From NCBI RefSeq assembly GCF_017306545.1, contig NZ_JAFKID010000024.1, positions 49,180 through 113,179 on the forward strand: a stretch of DNA of 64,000 bases. Direction: 5' to 3'. A model generated the notes under the pieces. It worked only from the letters and a program-made list of their open reading frames with translations. It did no database searches and was not told the DNA's origin. Below are positions 50,271 through 59,398 of this stretch, piece after piece. Made by a program: the position numbers and the translations under genes. Each line of letters starts with the position of its first letter. The stretch's first letter is position 1. This DNA comes from Mesorhizobium sp. GTDB lineage: Bacteria; Pseudomonadota; Alphaproteobacteria; Rhizobiales; Rhizobiaceae.

Positions 50271-50366
50271 ATGAAGAAGAACTGGACGAAGCCCACCATG
50301 TGCCAGGTGGCCGCGGGTTTCGAAATTTCACGCTATCTGCCTGCTGAAGTCACTCCCAAGAAGTAG
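50271..50366 (+). CDS. pqqA: PQQ precursor peptide PqqA
   Basis: A 31-residue peptide, MKKNWTKPTMCQVAAGFEIS then RYLPAEVTPKK. It holds the invariant Glu18 and Tyr22 (E-I-S-R-Y) that PqqE cross-links and which become PQQ. The spacing E-x3-Y is canonical. Cys11 is unusual; most rhizobial PqqA have Val or another aliphatic residue there. GAGGAG precedes the ATG at 50271. A strong hairpin follows, separating it from pqqB. Confidence 0.97.
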   Translation: MKKNWTKPTMCQVAAGFEISRYLPAEVTPKK

Positions 50367-50375
50367 GCCGTGCGG

Positions 50376-50403
50376 TGCGTGCCCCCGGCGACGGGGGCAC
50401 GCA
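50376..50403 (+). terminator. Strong pqqA-pqqB intergenic stem-loop
   Basis: TGCGTGCCCCC (50376-50386), loop GGCGAC, GGGGGCACGCA (50393-50403): a perfect 11-bp stem 9 bp after the pqqA stop, with no T-run. In other bacteria pqqA mRNA greatly exceeds pqqB mRNA, and a stem here is the expected partial terminator or 3' stabiliser. Confidence 0.7.
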
Positions 50404-50530
50404 TCTGCCGCTCCGCCGGGACGGCTCCGCGCCATACGGGCGCCGGGTTCGGCTACGGCGGATTTCCTGCCGCTCCGCCCCTCGCGAAGCGGCCTGTTGC
50501 GAAGCGATTTATGACGAAACCGGCGTTGCC

Positions 50531-51466
50531 ATGCGCTTGAAGATCATCGGATCGGCTGCTGGCGGCGGCTTTCCGCAATGGAATTGCAACTACCGCCTGA
50601 GCCGCGCGGCGCGCGCCGGGACGGTCGGCCTCAGGCCACGGACCCAGTCCAGCCTCGCCGCCTCGGCGGACGGCACCGGCTGGGTGCTCTTCAACGCCTC
50701 GCCCGACATCCGCCATCAGATCGCCGAAACGCCCGAACTCCAGCCGGCGGCGGACGCTCCGCTGCGCTCGACGCCCATCCGCGCCGTGGTGCTGACCAAC
50801 GGCGACGTCGACCACGTCGCCGGCCTGCTCAGCCTGCGCGAGCGCCAGCCTTTCGCCGTCTATGCGACGGCGCAGGTCCTGGCGACACTGGAGGCGAATT
50901 CGATTTTCAACGTGCTCGACCCGGCGGTGGTGCCGAGACGCACCCTGCCGCTGGCGACGGAAACGCCGATCCTCGACGCCCATGGCCGCGAAACCGGGGT
51001 AACGGTCGAAGGCTTTCCTGTGCCCGGCAAGATTGCGCTCTACCTGGAGGAAGGCCGCCCGGACGCCGATTTCAGCTCCGACAGCGGCGACACGGCCGGC
51101 GTGCGTATCGCCGAGACGGGCGGCGGCCGCTCCGTCTTCTATATTCCGGGCTGCGCGCGCATCGACGCGCCGCTCGCCGCGCGCCTTGCCGACGCCGCCT
51201 GCCTCTTGTTCGACGGCACTGTCTACACGGACGACGAGATGCTTGCCGCCGGCGTCGGCCGGAAAACCGGCGTGCGCATGGGGCACATGGCGATGACCGG
51301 CGAGGCCGGCTCCATCGCCGGCCTCGCCGGCGTCCGGATCGGCCGCCGCGTCTTCGTCCACATCAACAACACCAACCCGGTCCTCGACGAGAACTCTCCC
51401 GAACATGCCGCCGTCAGGGCGGCAGGCTGGGAAATCGCCCATGACGGCATGGAGATGGAATTTTGA
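50531..51466 (+). CDS. pqqB: PQQ biosynthesis protein PqqB
   Basis: A 311-residue metallo-beta-lactamase-fold protein, now regarded as the hydroxylase that acts on the Glu-Tyr cross-linked intermediate. Seen: LKIIGSAAGGGFPQWNCNYR at the N-terminus, the metal motif LTNGDVDHVAGLLSLRERQP, VEGFPVPGKIALYLEEGRPD and VFVHINNTNPVLDENSPEHA, all PqqB hallmarks. The ATG at 50531 gives the canonical start; upstream in-frame codons have no ribosome site. Its stop overlaps the pqqC start. Confidence 0.97.
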   Translation: MRLKIIGSAAGGGFPQWNCNYRLSRAARAGTVGLRPRTQSSLAASADGTGWVLFNASPDIRHQIAETPELQPAADAPLRSTPIRAVVLTNGDVDHVAGLLSLRERQPFAVYATAQVLATLEANSIFNVLDPAVVPRRTLPLATETPILDAHGRETGVTVEGFPVPGKIALYLEEGRPDADFSSDSGDTAGVRIAETGGGRSVFYIPGCARIDAPLAARLADAACLLFDGTVYTDDEMLAAGVGRKTGVRMGHMAMTGEAGSIAGLAGVRIGRRVFVHINNTNPVLDENSPEHAAVRAAGWEIAHDGMEMEF

Positions 51467-52221
51467 GCGATTTTCACGATGCGGCGAAAGGCGGCCTTTC
51501 GGCGGGCCAACTCGAAGCCGTGCTGCGGCAGGTCGGCGCCGAGCGCTATCACAACCGTCATCCCTACCATCACAAGATGATCAGCGGCGCGCTGTCCAAG
51601 GCCGAACTGCAGGCCTGGGCGTTGAACCGCTACTGCTACCAGGCCGTCATTCCGCGCAAGGACGCCACCATCCTCGCCCGCGCCGAGGACCCCGCTTTCC
51701 GCGCCGCCTGGCGCAAGCGCATCGAGGACCATGACGGCGACGACGGCTGGAGCGGCGGCATCGCGCGCTGGCTGCATCTGGCGACCTCGCTCGGCCTCGA
51801 CGCCGAAGCGGTAAAGAGCGAAAGGCTGGCGCTGCCGGCGACGCGCTTCGCCGTCGAAGCGTACGTCTCCTTTTGCGCCGACAGGACGCTGTTCGAAGCC
51901 GTCGCCTCGTCGCTGACCGAGATGTTTTCGCCCGTCATCATCGGCGAGCGTGTGCCGGCGATGCTGGCCAAGTACGACTACGTCACCGAGGACACGCTGG
52001 CCTATTTCACCCGCCGGCCCGAACAGGCGGCGCGCGACGCCGATTTCGCCCTCGCCTACGTGCTGAAAGGCGCCGACACGCCCGAGCGCCAGCAGCAGGC
52101 GATCGACGCGCTGGCGTTCAAGTGCGATATATTGTGGGCCATGCTGGACGCGCTTCAGCACGCCTACGGCGAGGGCGGCAACATTCCGCCCGGCGCCTTC
52201 CGCCCGGAGACGGCGAAATGA
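51463..52221 (+). CDS. pqqC: Pyrroloquinoline-quinone synthase PqqC
   Basis: A 252-residue cofactor-free oxidase that closes the ring and carries out the final eight-electron oxidation to PQQ. Seen: RYHNRHPYHHKMISGALSKA, LQAWALNRYCYQAVIPRKDA, VEAYVSFCADRTLFEAVASS, SLTEMFSPVIIGERVPAMLA and a C-terminal ALAFKCDILWAMLDALQHAY. The start is TTG at 51463, overlapping the pqqB stop (TTGA). No ATG or GTG fits without losing the conserved N-terminus. Confidence 0.97.
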   Translation: MSDFHDAAKGGLSAGQLEAVLRQVGAERYHNRHPYHHKMISGALSKAELQAWALNRYCYQAVIPRKDATILARAEDPAFRAAWRKRIEDHDGDDGWSGGIARWLHLATSLGLDAEAVKSERLALPATRFAVEAYVSFCADRTLFEAVASSLTEMFSPVIIGERVPAMLAKYDYVTEDTLAYFTRRPEQAARDADFALAYVLKGADTPERQQQAIDALAFKCDILWAMLDALQHAYGEGGNIPPGAFRPETAK

Positions 52222-52514
52222 CCGCCCTTCGCGCAAGGGCCATGGTGTCGCCGGGTGCGGTGCCGCGCCTGCCGAAACACGTGCGCATCCAGTTCGATCC
52301 GGTGCGGCAGGCCCATGCGGTGCTGTCGCCGGAAAAGGTGTTCTGGCCGAACGAAATCAGCCTCGACATCCTGCGGCGCTGCGACGGGCGCTCGACAGTC
52401 GGTGCCATCGTCGCCGGCCTCGCCGCCGACTACGACGCAGAGGAGGAAGCCGTGGCGGCCGACGTCGTCGCCTTCCTGCAAGAATGGTCGGACAAGCTGC
52501 TGGTGAGCCTATGA
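52218..52514 (+). CDS. pqqD: PQQ peptide chaperone PqqD
   Basis: A 98-residue RiPP-recognition protein that presents PqqA to PqqE. Seen: PRLPKHVRIQFDPVRQAHAV, LSPEKVFWPNEISLDILRRC and the helical AVAADVVAFLQEWSDKLLV. Length and order (C-D-E) are canonical. It overlaps both neighbours by 4 bp (ATGA at each end). It is a separate gene here, unlike the PqqCD fusion of Methylorubrum. Confidence 0.96.
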   Translation: MTALRARAMVSPGAVPRLPKHVRIQFDPVRQAHAVLSPEKVFWPNEISLDILRRCDGRSTVGAIVAGLAADYDAEEEAVAADVVAFLQEWSDKLLVSL

Positions 52515-53632
52515 ACGAGACGCTGCTTCCTCCCATCGGCATGCTGGCGGAACTGACGCACCGCTGCCCGCTGCAATGCCCCTACTGTTCCAATCCGGTG
52601 GAATTGCTGAAGGCCAATCGCGAACTCGACACCGAAACCTGGCTCGACCTGTTCTCGCAGGCCGCCGATCTCGGCGTCCTCCAGGTGCACCTGTCCGGCG
52701 GCGAGCCGACGCTGCGCCGCGATCTCGAACAGATGATCGCCGGGCTTTCGGCGCGCGGCGTCTACACCAACCTGATCACCGCCGGCGTCGGCATCGCCGA
52801 CGGCCGCATCGAAGCGTTTGCAAAAGCCGGGCTCGACCACCTGCAACTGAGCTTTCAGGGCGCGCGGGCGCAAACCACCGAGCGCATCGGCAACCACAAG
52901 GGCAGCCACGAGAAGAAACTGGAGACGGCGCGGCGCGCCCGCGCCGCCGGCCTGCCGCTCACCATCAACGCGCCGATCCATCGCCACAACATCGAGGAAG
53001 TGCCCGAGTTCATAGAGCTGGCACTCTCGCTGGGCGCCGAGCGGCTGGAGATCGCCAACGTGCAATATGGCGGCTGGGCGCTGGCCAACCGCGACGCGCT
53101 GATGCCGCCGCGCGACGCCGTCGAGCGGCAAGCCGATATTGTCGAGGCCGCGCGCGAGCGGCTGACCGGCGTCATGAACATCGATTTCGTCACGCCGGAC
53201 TATTTCGCCACCTATCCCAAGCCGTGCATGGGCGGCTGGGCGCGCGACGCCTTCATGGTGGCGCCGGACGGCAGCGTGCTGCCATGCCACGCCGCGCAGA
53301 CCATTCCGTCGCTGACGTTCGAGCGCTTCGGCGACCGCTCGCTGGCCGAGATCTGGACCGGTTCGCCGGCCTTCAACGCCTTTCGCGGCACCGGCTGGAT
53401 GCAGGAGCCCTGCCGAAGCTGCGAGCGGCGCGAGATCGACTGGGGCGGCTGCCGCTGCCAGGCGATGGCGATCGCCGGCGATGCGGCGGCGACCGATCCG
53501 GCCTGCGTGAAATCGCCGATCCACGAGCGCATGGCCATGCTGATCGACGAGGCGCAGCGCAGCGCCGCCGGCGCCCCGAAGGATATTCCGTTCGTCTACC
53601 GGCGCATCGGCACCGTCACCGAACCGGCCTGA
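52511..53632 (+). CDS. pqqE: PqqA peptide cyclase (radical SAM) PqqE
   Basis: A 373-residue radical SAM enzyme joining Glu and Tyr of PqqA. The SAM cluster is CPLQCPYC (Cys19, 23, 26). VHLSGGEPTLRRDLEQMIAG and NLITAGVGIADGRI follow. The C-terminal SPASM auxiliary clusters show Cys in PKPCMGGWARDAF, VLPCHAAQTIPS, EPCRSCERREIDWGGCRCQA and DPACVKSP. Length is canonical. The ATG overlaps the pqqD stop (ATGA). No pqqF/G protease is in the window; the peptide may be cleaved by proteases encoded elsewhere. Confidence 0.97.
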   Translation: MNETLLPPIGMLAELTHRCPLQCPYCSNPVELLKANRELDTETWLDLFSQAADLGVLQVHLSGGEPTLRRDLEQMIAGLSARGVYTNLITAGVGIADGRIEAFAKAGLDHLQLSFQGARAQTTERIGNHKGSHEKKLETARRARAAGLPLTINAPIHRHNIEEVPEFIELALSLGAERLEIANVQYGGWALANRDALMPPRDAVERQADIVEAARERLTGVMNIDFVTPDYFATYPKPCMGGWARDAFMVAPDGSVLPCHAAQTIPSLTFERFGDRSLAEIWTGSPAFNAFRGTGWMQEPCRSCERREIDWGGCRCQAMAIAGDAAATDPACVKSPIHERMAMLIDEAQRSAAGAPKDIPFVYRRIGTVTEPA

Positions 53633-53639
53633 CCGGCCC

Positions 53640-54491
53640 TTATGCCTTCGCGCTTTCGCGCTCGACCACGGCGTCGGCGAAAGCCAGCGCGTCGCGGTTG
53701 ACCGCGACGTTGTGGACGCGAAAGATCGAAGCGCCCTTCAGCCGCAGGATGACGCTGGTGGCCGCCGTGCCGATGTCGCGCGCCGCATCCGTTTCGCCGA
53801 CGAGGTGACGGGCGAGCCGCTTGCGCGAGGTGCCGACGAGCAGCGGGAAGCCGAGCGCGCGCAATTCGCCGAAACGGGCCATGAGATCGAGGTTTTCGGC
53901 GCCGCCCTTGGCGAAGGCGAAGCCGGGGTCGAGCACGATGCGGTCGTCCGGGATGCCCGCATCGCGGGCGATCTCCAGCGACCGGTTCAGGAACAGGAAT
54001 TCGTCGGCGATCACGTCGGCCAGCTTTTCGCGCCCGCGCCCGGTGTGCATGATGACCAGCCCGGCGCCGGTTTCGGCCGCCACGCGCGCAATGTCCGGCT
54101 CGCGTTGCAGGCCGTGCACGTCGTTGACGATGTGCGCGCCGGCCGCGACCGCCAGCCGCGCCGTCTCGGCGTGATAGGTGTCCACCGAAACCAGCGCCCC
54201 GCCCTCGGCAGCCAACTGCTCGATGACCGGCAGGACGCGTGCCTGCTCCTCGCGCGGCAAAACCGGTTCGGCGCCCGGACGGGTGGATTCGCCGCCGACG
54301 TCGATGATCGCCGCGCCCTCGCCGATCATGCGCCGCGCCTGCTCGAGCGCGCGCTCGGGCGCGGCGAAGGCGCCGCCGTCGGAAAAACTGTCCGGCGTGA
54401 CGTTCAGGATGCCCATCAGCACCGAGCCGGCGCCGAGATCGAGGTGCCGTCCGTGGCCGACCTGCCAGCGCCTCGTGATCGCTACCGTCAT
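53640..54491 (-). CDS. folP: Dihydropteroate synthase (folate pathway)
   Basis: A 283-residue FolP. Seen: VLMGILNVTPDSFSDGGAFA, IIDVGGESTRPGAEPVLPRE, GALVSVDTYHAETARLAVAA, HIVNDVHGLQREPDIARVAA, IVLDPGFAFAKGGAENLDLM and the GTSRKR motif that binds the pterin diphosphate. It is convergent with pqqE, 7 bp apart. It makes dihydropteroate for ordinary folate, and is distinct from the DHPS-like gene of the H4MPT cluster at 30138-31532. Confidence 0.94.
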   Translation of the reverse strand: MTVAITRRWQVGHGRHLDLGAGSVLMGILNVTPDSFSDGGAFAAPERALEQARRMIGEGAAIIDVGGESTRPGAEPVLPREEQARVLPVIEQLAAEGGALVSVDTYHAETARLAVAAGAHIVNDVHGLQREPDIARVAAETGAGLVIMHTGRGREKLADVIADEFLFLNRSLEIARDAGIPDDRIVLDPGFAFAKGGAENLDLMARFGELRALGFPLLVGTSRKRLARHLVGETDAARDIGTAATSVILRLKGASIFRVHNVAVNRDALAFADAVVERESAKA

Positions 54492-54660
54492 GCCCGTTCG
54501 CCTTCCGTCGCCGCCGGAGCGGGATTGCCGACTGGGGAACCGGTCGCCCGCCGTCGACCCGACCTGCCTTTCAGGGCATATACGGCCTTGTCGTCCGGCT
54601 CAATGCGCGAACGCCGCCGCGCCATCGATCGCCCTATGCTGCCCGCGCGAGGCGACAGCT

Positions 54661-55947
54661 CTATCGCGGGCCGGCCTCGTCCAAGCGGTCGCGCAGCATG
54701 CTCCATGGCAAGAGCGCGTTGGGCGCGTGCCGGGCAACGCCATGGAAGGGGATCGCCTCGGGCTTCGCGCAAGGGATCGGCAGCGCATCGGGATCGGCGC
54801 CGGCGGCCCAGTCGGCGACCACCGCGCCCATCGCCGTGGTCATCGCGATGCCGCGCCCGTTGCAGGCGAAGCCGGCGATCATGCCGGGGCCGAGATCGAC
54901 CAGATGCGGCAGGAAATCCGGCGCCACCGCCGCCATGCCGGACCAGGCGTATTCGATCGGCGGAATGTCGGGCAGGTCGAGTTTTTCCGCCAGCCGCCGA
55001 TGGATGGCCTTCGGCACGCGCCCGGCCGCACCCGGCCCGAAAACGTGCATGCCGCCGCTGATCAGCCGGTTGTCGGCATCGAAGCGGAAGGTGAAGAGGT
55101 TACGGCGCGTATCCGAAACGCACTGGTTGCCGGGCAGAAGCCGCAGCCGCGCCGCCATCGGTAAGGGCCGCGTCGCGATCTGGAAAACGCGCAGCGGAAA
55201 ATAGCTGCGCGCAAGCTGCGGGAAAAGCGGCCCGCCATAGGCGTTGGTCGCCACGAACACCTTTGCGGCGCGCACCTCGCCTTTCGCCGTCGCCAGCCGG
55301 TAGCCGCCGGCGTCCCGGTGGATCGCCGTCACGCGGCTCCGCTCGAAGACGCGGGCGCCGGCCACTTCGGCAGCCTCGGCGAGCCCGCGCGCATAGGCGA
55401 CGGGGTTGAGCACGCCGCCGGAGCGGTCGATCCAGCCGCCGGCATACCCTCTCGCGCCGGTGAGCGCCTCCACCTGCCGCGCGTCGAGCACCTCGACCGG
55501 ACGCCCCCGCTTCGCCCATTGCGCCGCGCGCGCCCGTACTTTGGCGAAAGCGGCCTCGGTGTGCGCCGGCTGGACCCAGCCGCTGCGGTCGGCGGCGCAG
55601 GCGACGGCGTGCCGCCGGATCAGTTCGAAGACGAGATCGCCGCTCGTCGCGGCGAAATCCACCAGCCGCTCGCCGCGCTCCGCGCCAAGGCGGGCGACGA
55701 TGTCGTCCGGGTCCATCTTGGCGAAGTTGGGCACGACGAAGCCGGCATTGCGGCCGCTCGCGCCCCAGGCGACAGCCTCGGCCTCCAGCACCACGGCCGA
55801 CAGGCCCTTGGTCGCCGCATGCAGCGCGCTCGACAGGCCGGAAAAGCCGCCGCCGATAATGACAAGATCGGCCTTTACCGACCCGTCCAGCGCGGGCCGG
55901 TCGCGGCGGCCTCGCGCCACCGCCTGCCAGAGCGAAATCCCGGTCAT
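54661..55947 (-). CDS. FAD-dependent amino acid/amine oxidase (DAO family)
   Basis: A 428-residue flavoprotein of the glycine/D-amino-acid oxidase family. Seen: DLVIIGGGFSGLSSALHAAT for FAD, AWGASGRNAGFVVPNFAKMD covering the flavin, ARGYAGGWIDRSGGVLNPVA, and the C-terminal PGMIAGFACNGRGIAMTTAM. PuuB/ordL-type relatives oxidise secondary amines or D-amino acids. The ATG overlaps the livM stop by 4 bp, so it is the last gene of the leftward transport operon and probably acts on the imported compound. Confidence 0.87.
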   Translation of the reverse strand: MTGISLWQAVARGRRDRPALDGSVKADLVIIGGGFSGLSSALHAATKGLSAVVLEAEAVAWGASGRNAGFVVPNFAKMDPDDIVARLGAERGERLVDFAATSGDLVFELIRRHAVACAADRSGWVQPAHTEAAFAKVRARAAQWAKRGRPVEVLDARQVEALTGARGYAGGWIDRSGGVLNPVAYARGLAEAAEVAGARVFERSRVTAIHRDAGGYRLATAKGEVRAAKVFVATNAYGGPLFPQLARSYFPLRVFQIATRPLPMAARLRLLPGNQCVSDTRRNLFTFRFDADNRLISGGMHVFGPGAAGRVPKAIHRRLAEKLDLPDIPPIEYAWSGMAAVAPDFLPHLVDLGPGMIAGFACNGRGIAMTTAMGAVVADWAAGADPDALPIPCAKPEAIPFHGVARHAPNALLPWSMLRDRLDEAGPR

Positions 55948-56906
55948 GAAGGCTTGCGCGCCTTCAGGCCGAAGCGGCGGCGGTAAGTCAAATTGCCGAA
56001 CAGGCCGTTCGGCCTAAACAGCAGGATGACGCACAGCATCACGCCGATGGCGACGATTTGCAGCGAGGCCGCGCGCGCCTGCTGCTCGGGCGGGAACAGC
56101 GTCGCCGTCAGCGCGCCGGAGCCGGCCCAGATCGCCCAGACAAGCACCGAGCCGACGACGGCGCCCAGATTGCTGCCCGACCCGCCGACGATCAACATCA
56201 CCCAGACCTGGAACGTCAGCATCGGCGCATAGTTGTCGGGCGCGATGAAGCCGGTGAAATGCGCCTGCACCGCACCGGCCAGCCCCATCAGCGCGCCGCC
56301 GACCGCGAAAGCCTGCACGCGGTAGAAGCGCGCGCTTTTGCCGAGCGAGATCGCCGCGCGCTCGTCCTCGCGCAACGCCTTCAGCACGCGGCCCCACGGG
56401 CTGCGGGAGAGGTGTTCGAGCGCCAGCCAGGCGAGCAGCGTCACCACCGCGACGATGGCGAGGTTGGAGAGGTTGAACAGCAGCGGCGTCTCGGCAAGGC
56501 CGGCGAAGGGGCGCGGAATGAAGCCGACGCCGAAGGCGCCGCCGGTCAGCTTCTGCGCGTTCAGCGCGACAAGCTGGACGACCACCGAGACGCCGAACGT
56601 GGTGATGGCCAGATAGTCGGAACGCAGCCTGAGCGTGGCGAAGCCGGTGACGGCGGCGGCGATGCCGGCAACCGCCATGGCGCCGGCCCAGCCGATCAGG
56701 ATCGGCAGGCCGAAGCCGCCGAAGCGGGCGGGGTCGTCGGGCGTCGTCATCAGCGCCGACGTATAGGCGCCGATCGCCACGAAGCCGGCGACGCCGACGT
56801 TGAACAGGCCGGTCAGGCCCCATTGCAGGTTGAGGCCGAGGCTGATGATGGCGAAGATCAGCGCCGTGGTGAGGAAGAAGGCGCCGTAGCCGATCAGGTC
56901 CATCAT
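55944..56906 (-). CDS. livM: Branched-chain-type ABC transporter permease (LivM-like)
   Basis: A 320-residue permease with about nine membrane spans. Seen: NLQWGLTGLFNVGVAGFVAI, IGAYTSALMTTP, LRLRSDYLAITTFGVSVVVQ, the cytoplasmic LSRSPWGRVLKALREDERAA and GKSARFYRVQAFAVGGALMG, and a final GVMLCVILLFRPNGLFG. These are HAAT-family hallmarks. AAGGAACG precedes ATG 56906, which overlaps the livH stop. The gene symbol marks family membership; the substrate is not established. Confidence 0.92.
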   Translation of the reverse strand: MMDLIGYGAFFLTTALIFAIISLGLNLQWGLTGLFNVGVAGFVAIGAYTSALMTTPDDPARFGGFGLPILIGWAGAMAVAGIAAAVTGFATLRLRSDYLAITTFGVSVVVQLVALNAQKLTGGAFGVGFIPRPFAGLAETPLLFNLSNLAIVAVVTLLAWLALEHLSRSPWGRVLKALREDERAAISLGKSARFYRVQAFAVGGALMGLAGAVQAHFTGFIAPDNYAPMLTFQVWVMLIVGGSGSNLGAVVGSVLVWAIWAGSGALTATLFPPEQQARAASLQIVAIGVMLCVILLFRPNGLFGNLTYRRRFGLKARKPS

Positions 56907-57811
56907 CGTTCCTTCACCCCGAACAGGCCGATGGGCCGCACGAACAGCACCGCCATGAGAATGACGAAGGAGACGGCGGCGCGCCATTCGGCGCCGACGA
57001 ACTGCACGGCGGCGGCCTCCGCCAGCCCGATGATGAGCCCGCCCAGCACCGCGCCCGGCACGGAGCCGATGCCGCCGAGGATCGCCGCCGCGAACATCGG
57101 CAACAGCATGTCGAAGCCCATCAGCGGCCTGATCTGCACCAGGATGCCAACCATGGTGCCGGCCACGCAGGCAAGTGCGGCGCCGAGCATCCAGGTGGCG
57201 CGCACCACCCTGGCGACGTCGATGCCGACGACGCGCGCCAGCGCCGGGTTCTGGCTGACCGCCTGCATGGAGCGGCCGGTCTGCGTGCGCGTCATAAGGA
57301 GATGCGTCGCCGCCACCAGCACGGCGGTGAGCACCAGCAGCGCGATCTGGTCGGGCGTGATGCGGATGCCGAAGCCGACCGGCATGGCGATCTGGATCGC
57401 CCGCGAGAAATAGGTCGGGCGCGAGGTGAAGATGAACTCCAGCAGGCTGCGCAGCGCCATCGAGGCGCCGAAGGAGGCCATCACCACGATGATCGACTGC
57501 CCCCTCGCCCTGAGCCGCGAAAACAGCACGGCGTCGAGCGCCAGCGCCAGCAGCCCGGTCAACGCGCAGCCGACGGCGAGGGCGACCAGCAGCGGCCAGC
57601 CGAAGGAGAACGGCCCGAGCGGCGCCACCTTGCCGACCATGGCGCCGATGGCGCCGACCACGGCCAGCGTCGCGTAAGTGCCCCAGGCCATGAAGTCGCC
57701 ATGGGCGAAGTTGGAGAAACGCAGGATCGCATAGGTCAGCGTCACGCCGATGGCGCCGAGCCCGATCATCGAGCCGGTCAGCAGGCCGTCGACGACGAAT
57801 TGCAGGTTCAT
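56903..57811 (-). CDS. livH: Branched-chain-type ABC transporter permease (LivH-like)
   Basis: A 302-residue HAAT permease: LQFVVDGLLTGSMIGLGAIG, VTLTYAILRFSNFAHGDFMA, RTQTGRSMQAVSQNPALARV (EAA-like loop), GIDVARVVRATWMLGAALAC, and ILGGIGSVPGAVLGGLIIGL. GGGAGG precedes ATG 57811, which overlaps the livF stop by 4 bp. Confidence 0.93.
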   Translation of the reverse strand: MNLQFVVDGLLTGSMIGLGAIGVTLTYAILRFSNFAHGDFMAWGTYATLAVVGAIGAMVGKVAPLGPFSFGWPLLVALAVGCALTGLLALALDAVLFSRLRARGQSIIVVMASFGASMALRSLLEFIFTSRPTYFSRAIQIAMPVGFGIRITPDQIALLVLTAVLVAATHLLMTRTQTGRSMQAVSQNPALARVVGIDVARVVRATWMLGAALACVAGTMVGILVQIRPLMGFDMLLPMFAAAILGGIGSVPGAVLGGLIIGLAEAAAVQFVGAEWRAAVSFVILMAVLFVRPIGLFGVKER

Positions 57812-58554
57812 GCCGCGCCTCCCGTCGATGGCTGGGGTCGCTGGCCGAGATAGAGTTCGGCGACGACCGGGTCGTTCCACAGTTCGGACGCCACGCCTTC
57901 ATGCGCCTCCCTGCCTTCGACCAGCACATAGGCGCGGTCGCCGATGGCAAGCGCCGCCCTGGCGTTCTGCTCGACCAAAAGGATGGTGACGCCGGCCTTG
58001 CGGATATCGGAAAGCATGGAAAACACCATGGAAACGAGCTTCGGCGAAAGCCCCGCAGAAGGCTCGTCCAGCACCAGCAGCTTCGGCTCGACGATCAGCG
58101 CGCGCGCCACCGCCAGCATCTGCCGCTGGCCGCCCGACAGGTTGCCGGCGGCGGTGCGGCGGAATGTCCTCAGGTCGGGAAAGGTGTCGTACATGCGCGC
58201 GATGCGCTCCGCCGCCTCTTTTGACTTGAGGATGCCGCCGGCGGTCTTCAAATTGTCGTCCACGCTCATCAGCGGGAAGATGTTTTCCGTCTGCGGCACG
58301 AAGGCCAGCCCCATGCGCACCATACGGTGCGCCGGCACGGCGGTGATGTCGGTCCCGTCGAGCAGCACCTTGCCCGCCGACACCGGCACCAACCCGGCGA
58401 TGGCCTTGATGAAGCTCGATTTGCCGGCGCCGTTCGGGCCGAGCACGACGACGATCTCGCCGCGCTCGACGCGGATCGAGGCGCCGCGCACGATCGGTAC
58501 GCCCGGCTCGTAGCCGGCGACGAGGCCGTCCACTTGAAGCACCGGGCCGCTCAT
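57808..58554 (-). CDS. livF: Branched-chain-type ABC transporter ATP-binding protein (LivF-like)
   Basis: A 248-residue ATPase: Walker A VVLGPNGAGKSSFIKAIAGL, PQTENIFPLMSVDDNLKTAG with the Q-loop, signature LSGGQRQMLAVARALI, Walker B LLVLDEPSAGLSPKLV, and ILLVEQNARAALAIGDRAYV with the H-loop replaced by the Gln-Asn typical of LivF. The ATG at 58554 overlaps the livG stop by 4 bp. Confidence 0.94.
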   Translation of the reverse strand: MSGPVLQVDGLVAGYEPGVPIVRGASIRVERGEIVVVLGPNGAGKSSFIKAIAGLVPVSAGKVLLDGTDITAVPAHRMVRMGLAFVPQTENIFPLMSVDDNLKTAGGILKSKEAAERIARMYDTFPDLRTFRRTAAGNLSGGQRQMLAVARALIVEPKLLVLDEPSAGLSPKLVSMVFSMLSDIRKAGVTILLVEQNARAALAIGDRAYVLVEGREAHEGVASELWNDPVVAELYLGQRPQPSTGGAA

Positions 58555-59369
58555 GTTGCGTCTCCGGGTTGGGCGGCGCCGCCGAGATAGGCTTCGATGA
58601 CGCGCGGGTCGCGCGCCACTTCCGCCGCCGTGCCTTCGCAGATGAGCTGGCCGGCGGCCATGACCAGAACGCGATGGCAAAGCCGGCTCACCATGTCGAT
58701 GTTGTGCTCGATGAGCAGGAAGGTGACGCCGCGCTGGTTGATCTCGCGGATGCGGTCGATGATGACTTCGAGCAGCGTGGCGTTGACGCCGGCCGCGGGC
58801 TCGTCGAGCAGGATGATCGCCGGATCGGCCATCATCACCCGCGCCAGTTCGAGCAGCTTGCGCTGGCCGCCCGACAAGACCCGCGCCGGCTCGTGCGCCA
58901 GCCGCGACAGGGAAACGAGGTCGAGCAGGTCCATCGCCTTTTCCTCGGCGGCGCGCTCCTGCGCGGCGACACGGAACGGTTGCAGGAAATTGGCGAGCAG
59001 CCGCTCGCCCGCCTGCCCCTGCTCGGCCAGCATGACGTTCTCGACAAGGCTGAGATTGGCCAGCGGCCGCGGGATCTGGAAGGTGCGGCCGAGGCCACGA
59101 CCGATGCGGCGATGCGCCGGCTCGCCCGAAACGGCGACACCGTTCAGCACGATCTCGCCGCTGCTCGGCGCGATGCTGCCGGCCAGCAGGTCGAACATGG
59201 TCGTCTTGCCGGCGCCGTTCGGCCCGATCAGCCCTAGGATTTCGCCCTTGCGGACGTCGAAGGACACGTCGTTGACGGCATAGAGGCCGCCGAAATGCCG
59301 AACGACATTGCGCGCGCCGAGCACGGAACTTCCCTGTGCCGGCCTGTCGGTCGAAGCCACGTTCGCCAT
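58551..59369 (-). CDS. livG: Branched-chain-type ABC transporter ATP-binding protein (LivG-like)
   Basis: A 272-residue ATPase: [20 protein letters not shown], Walker [41 protein letters not shown], signature [16 protein letters not shown], Walker [13 protein letters not shown], and [20 protein letters not shown]. It is the first gene of the leftward operon. The start is uncertain. ATG 59369 sits only 1 bp after GGAGG; GTG 59360, 9 codon bases further in, has ideal spacing from the same GGGAGG; TTG 59399 has none. The ABC domain is complete in every case. Confidence 0.9.
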   Translation of the reverse strand: MANVASTDRPAQGSSVLGARNVVRHFGGLYAVNDVSFDVRKGEILGLIGPNGAGKTTMFDLLAGSIAPSSGEIVLNGVAVSGEPAHRRIGRGLGRTFQIPRPLANLSLVENVMLAEQGQAGERLLANFLQPFRVAAQERAAEEKAMDLLDLVSLSRLAHEPARVLSGGQRKLLELARVMMADPAIILLDEPAAGVNATLLEVIIDRIREINQRGVTFLLIEHNIDMVSRLCHRVLVMAAGQLICEGTAAEVARDPRVIEAYLGGAAQPGDAT

Positions 59370-59398
59370 TCCTCCCAAGAAGGCGCTCCTCTCGCGCA

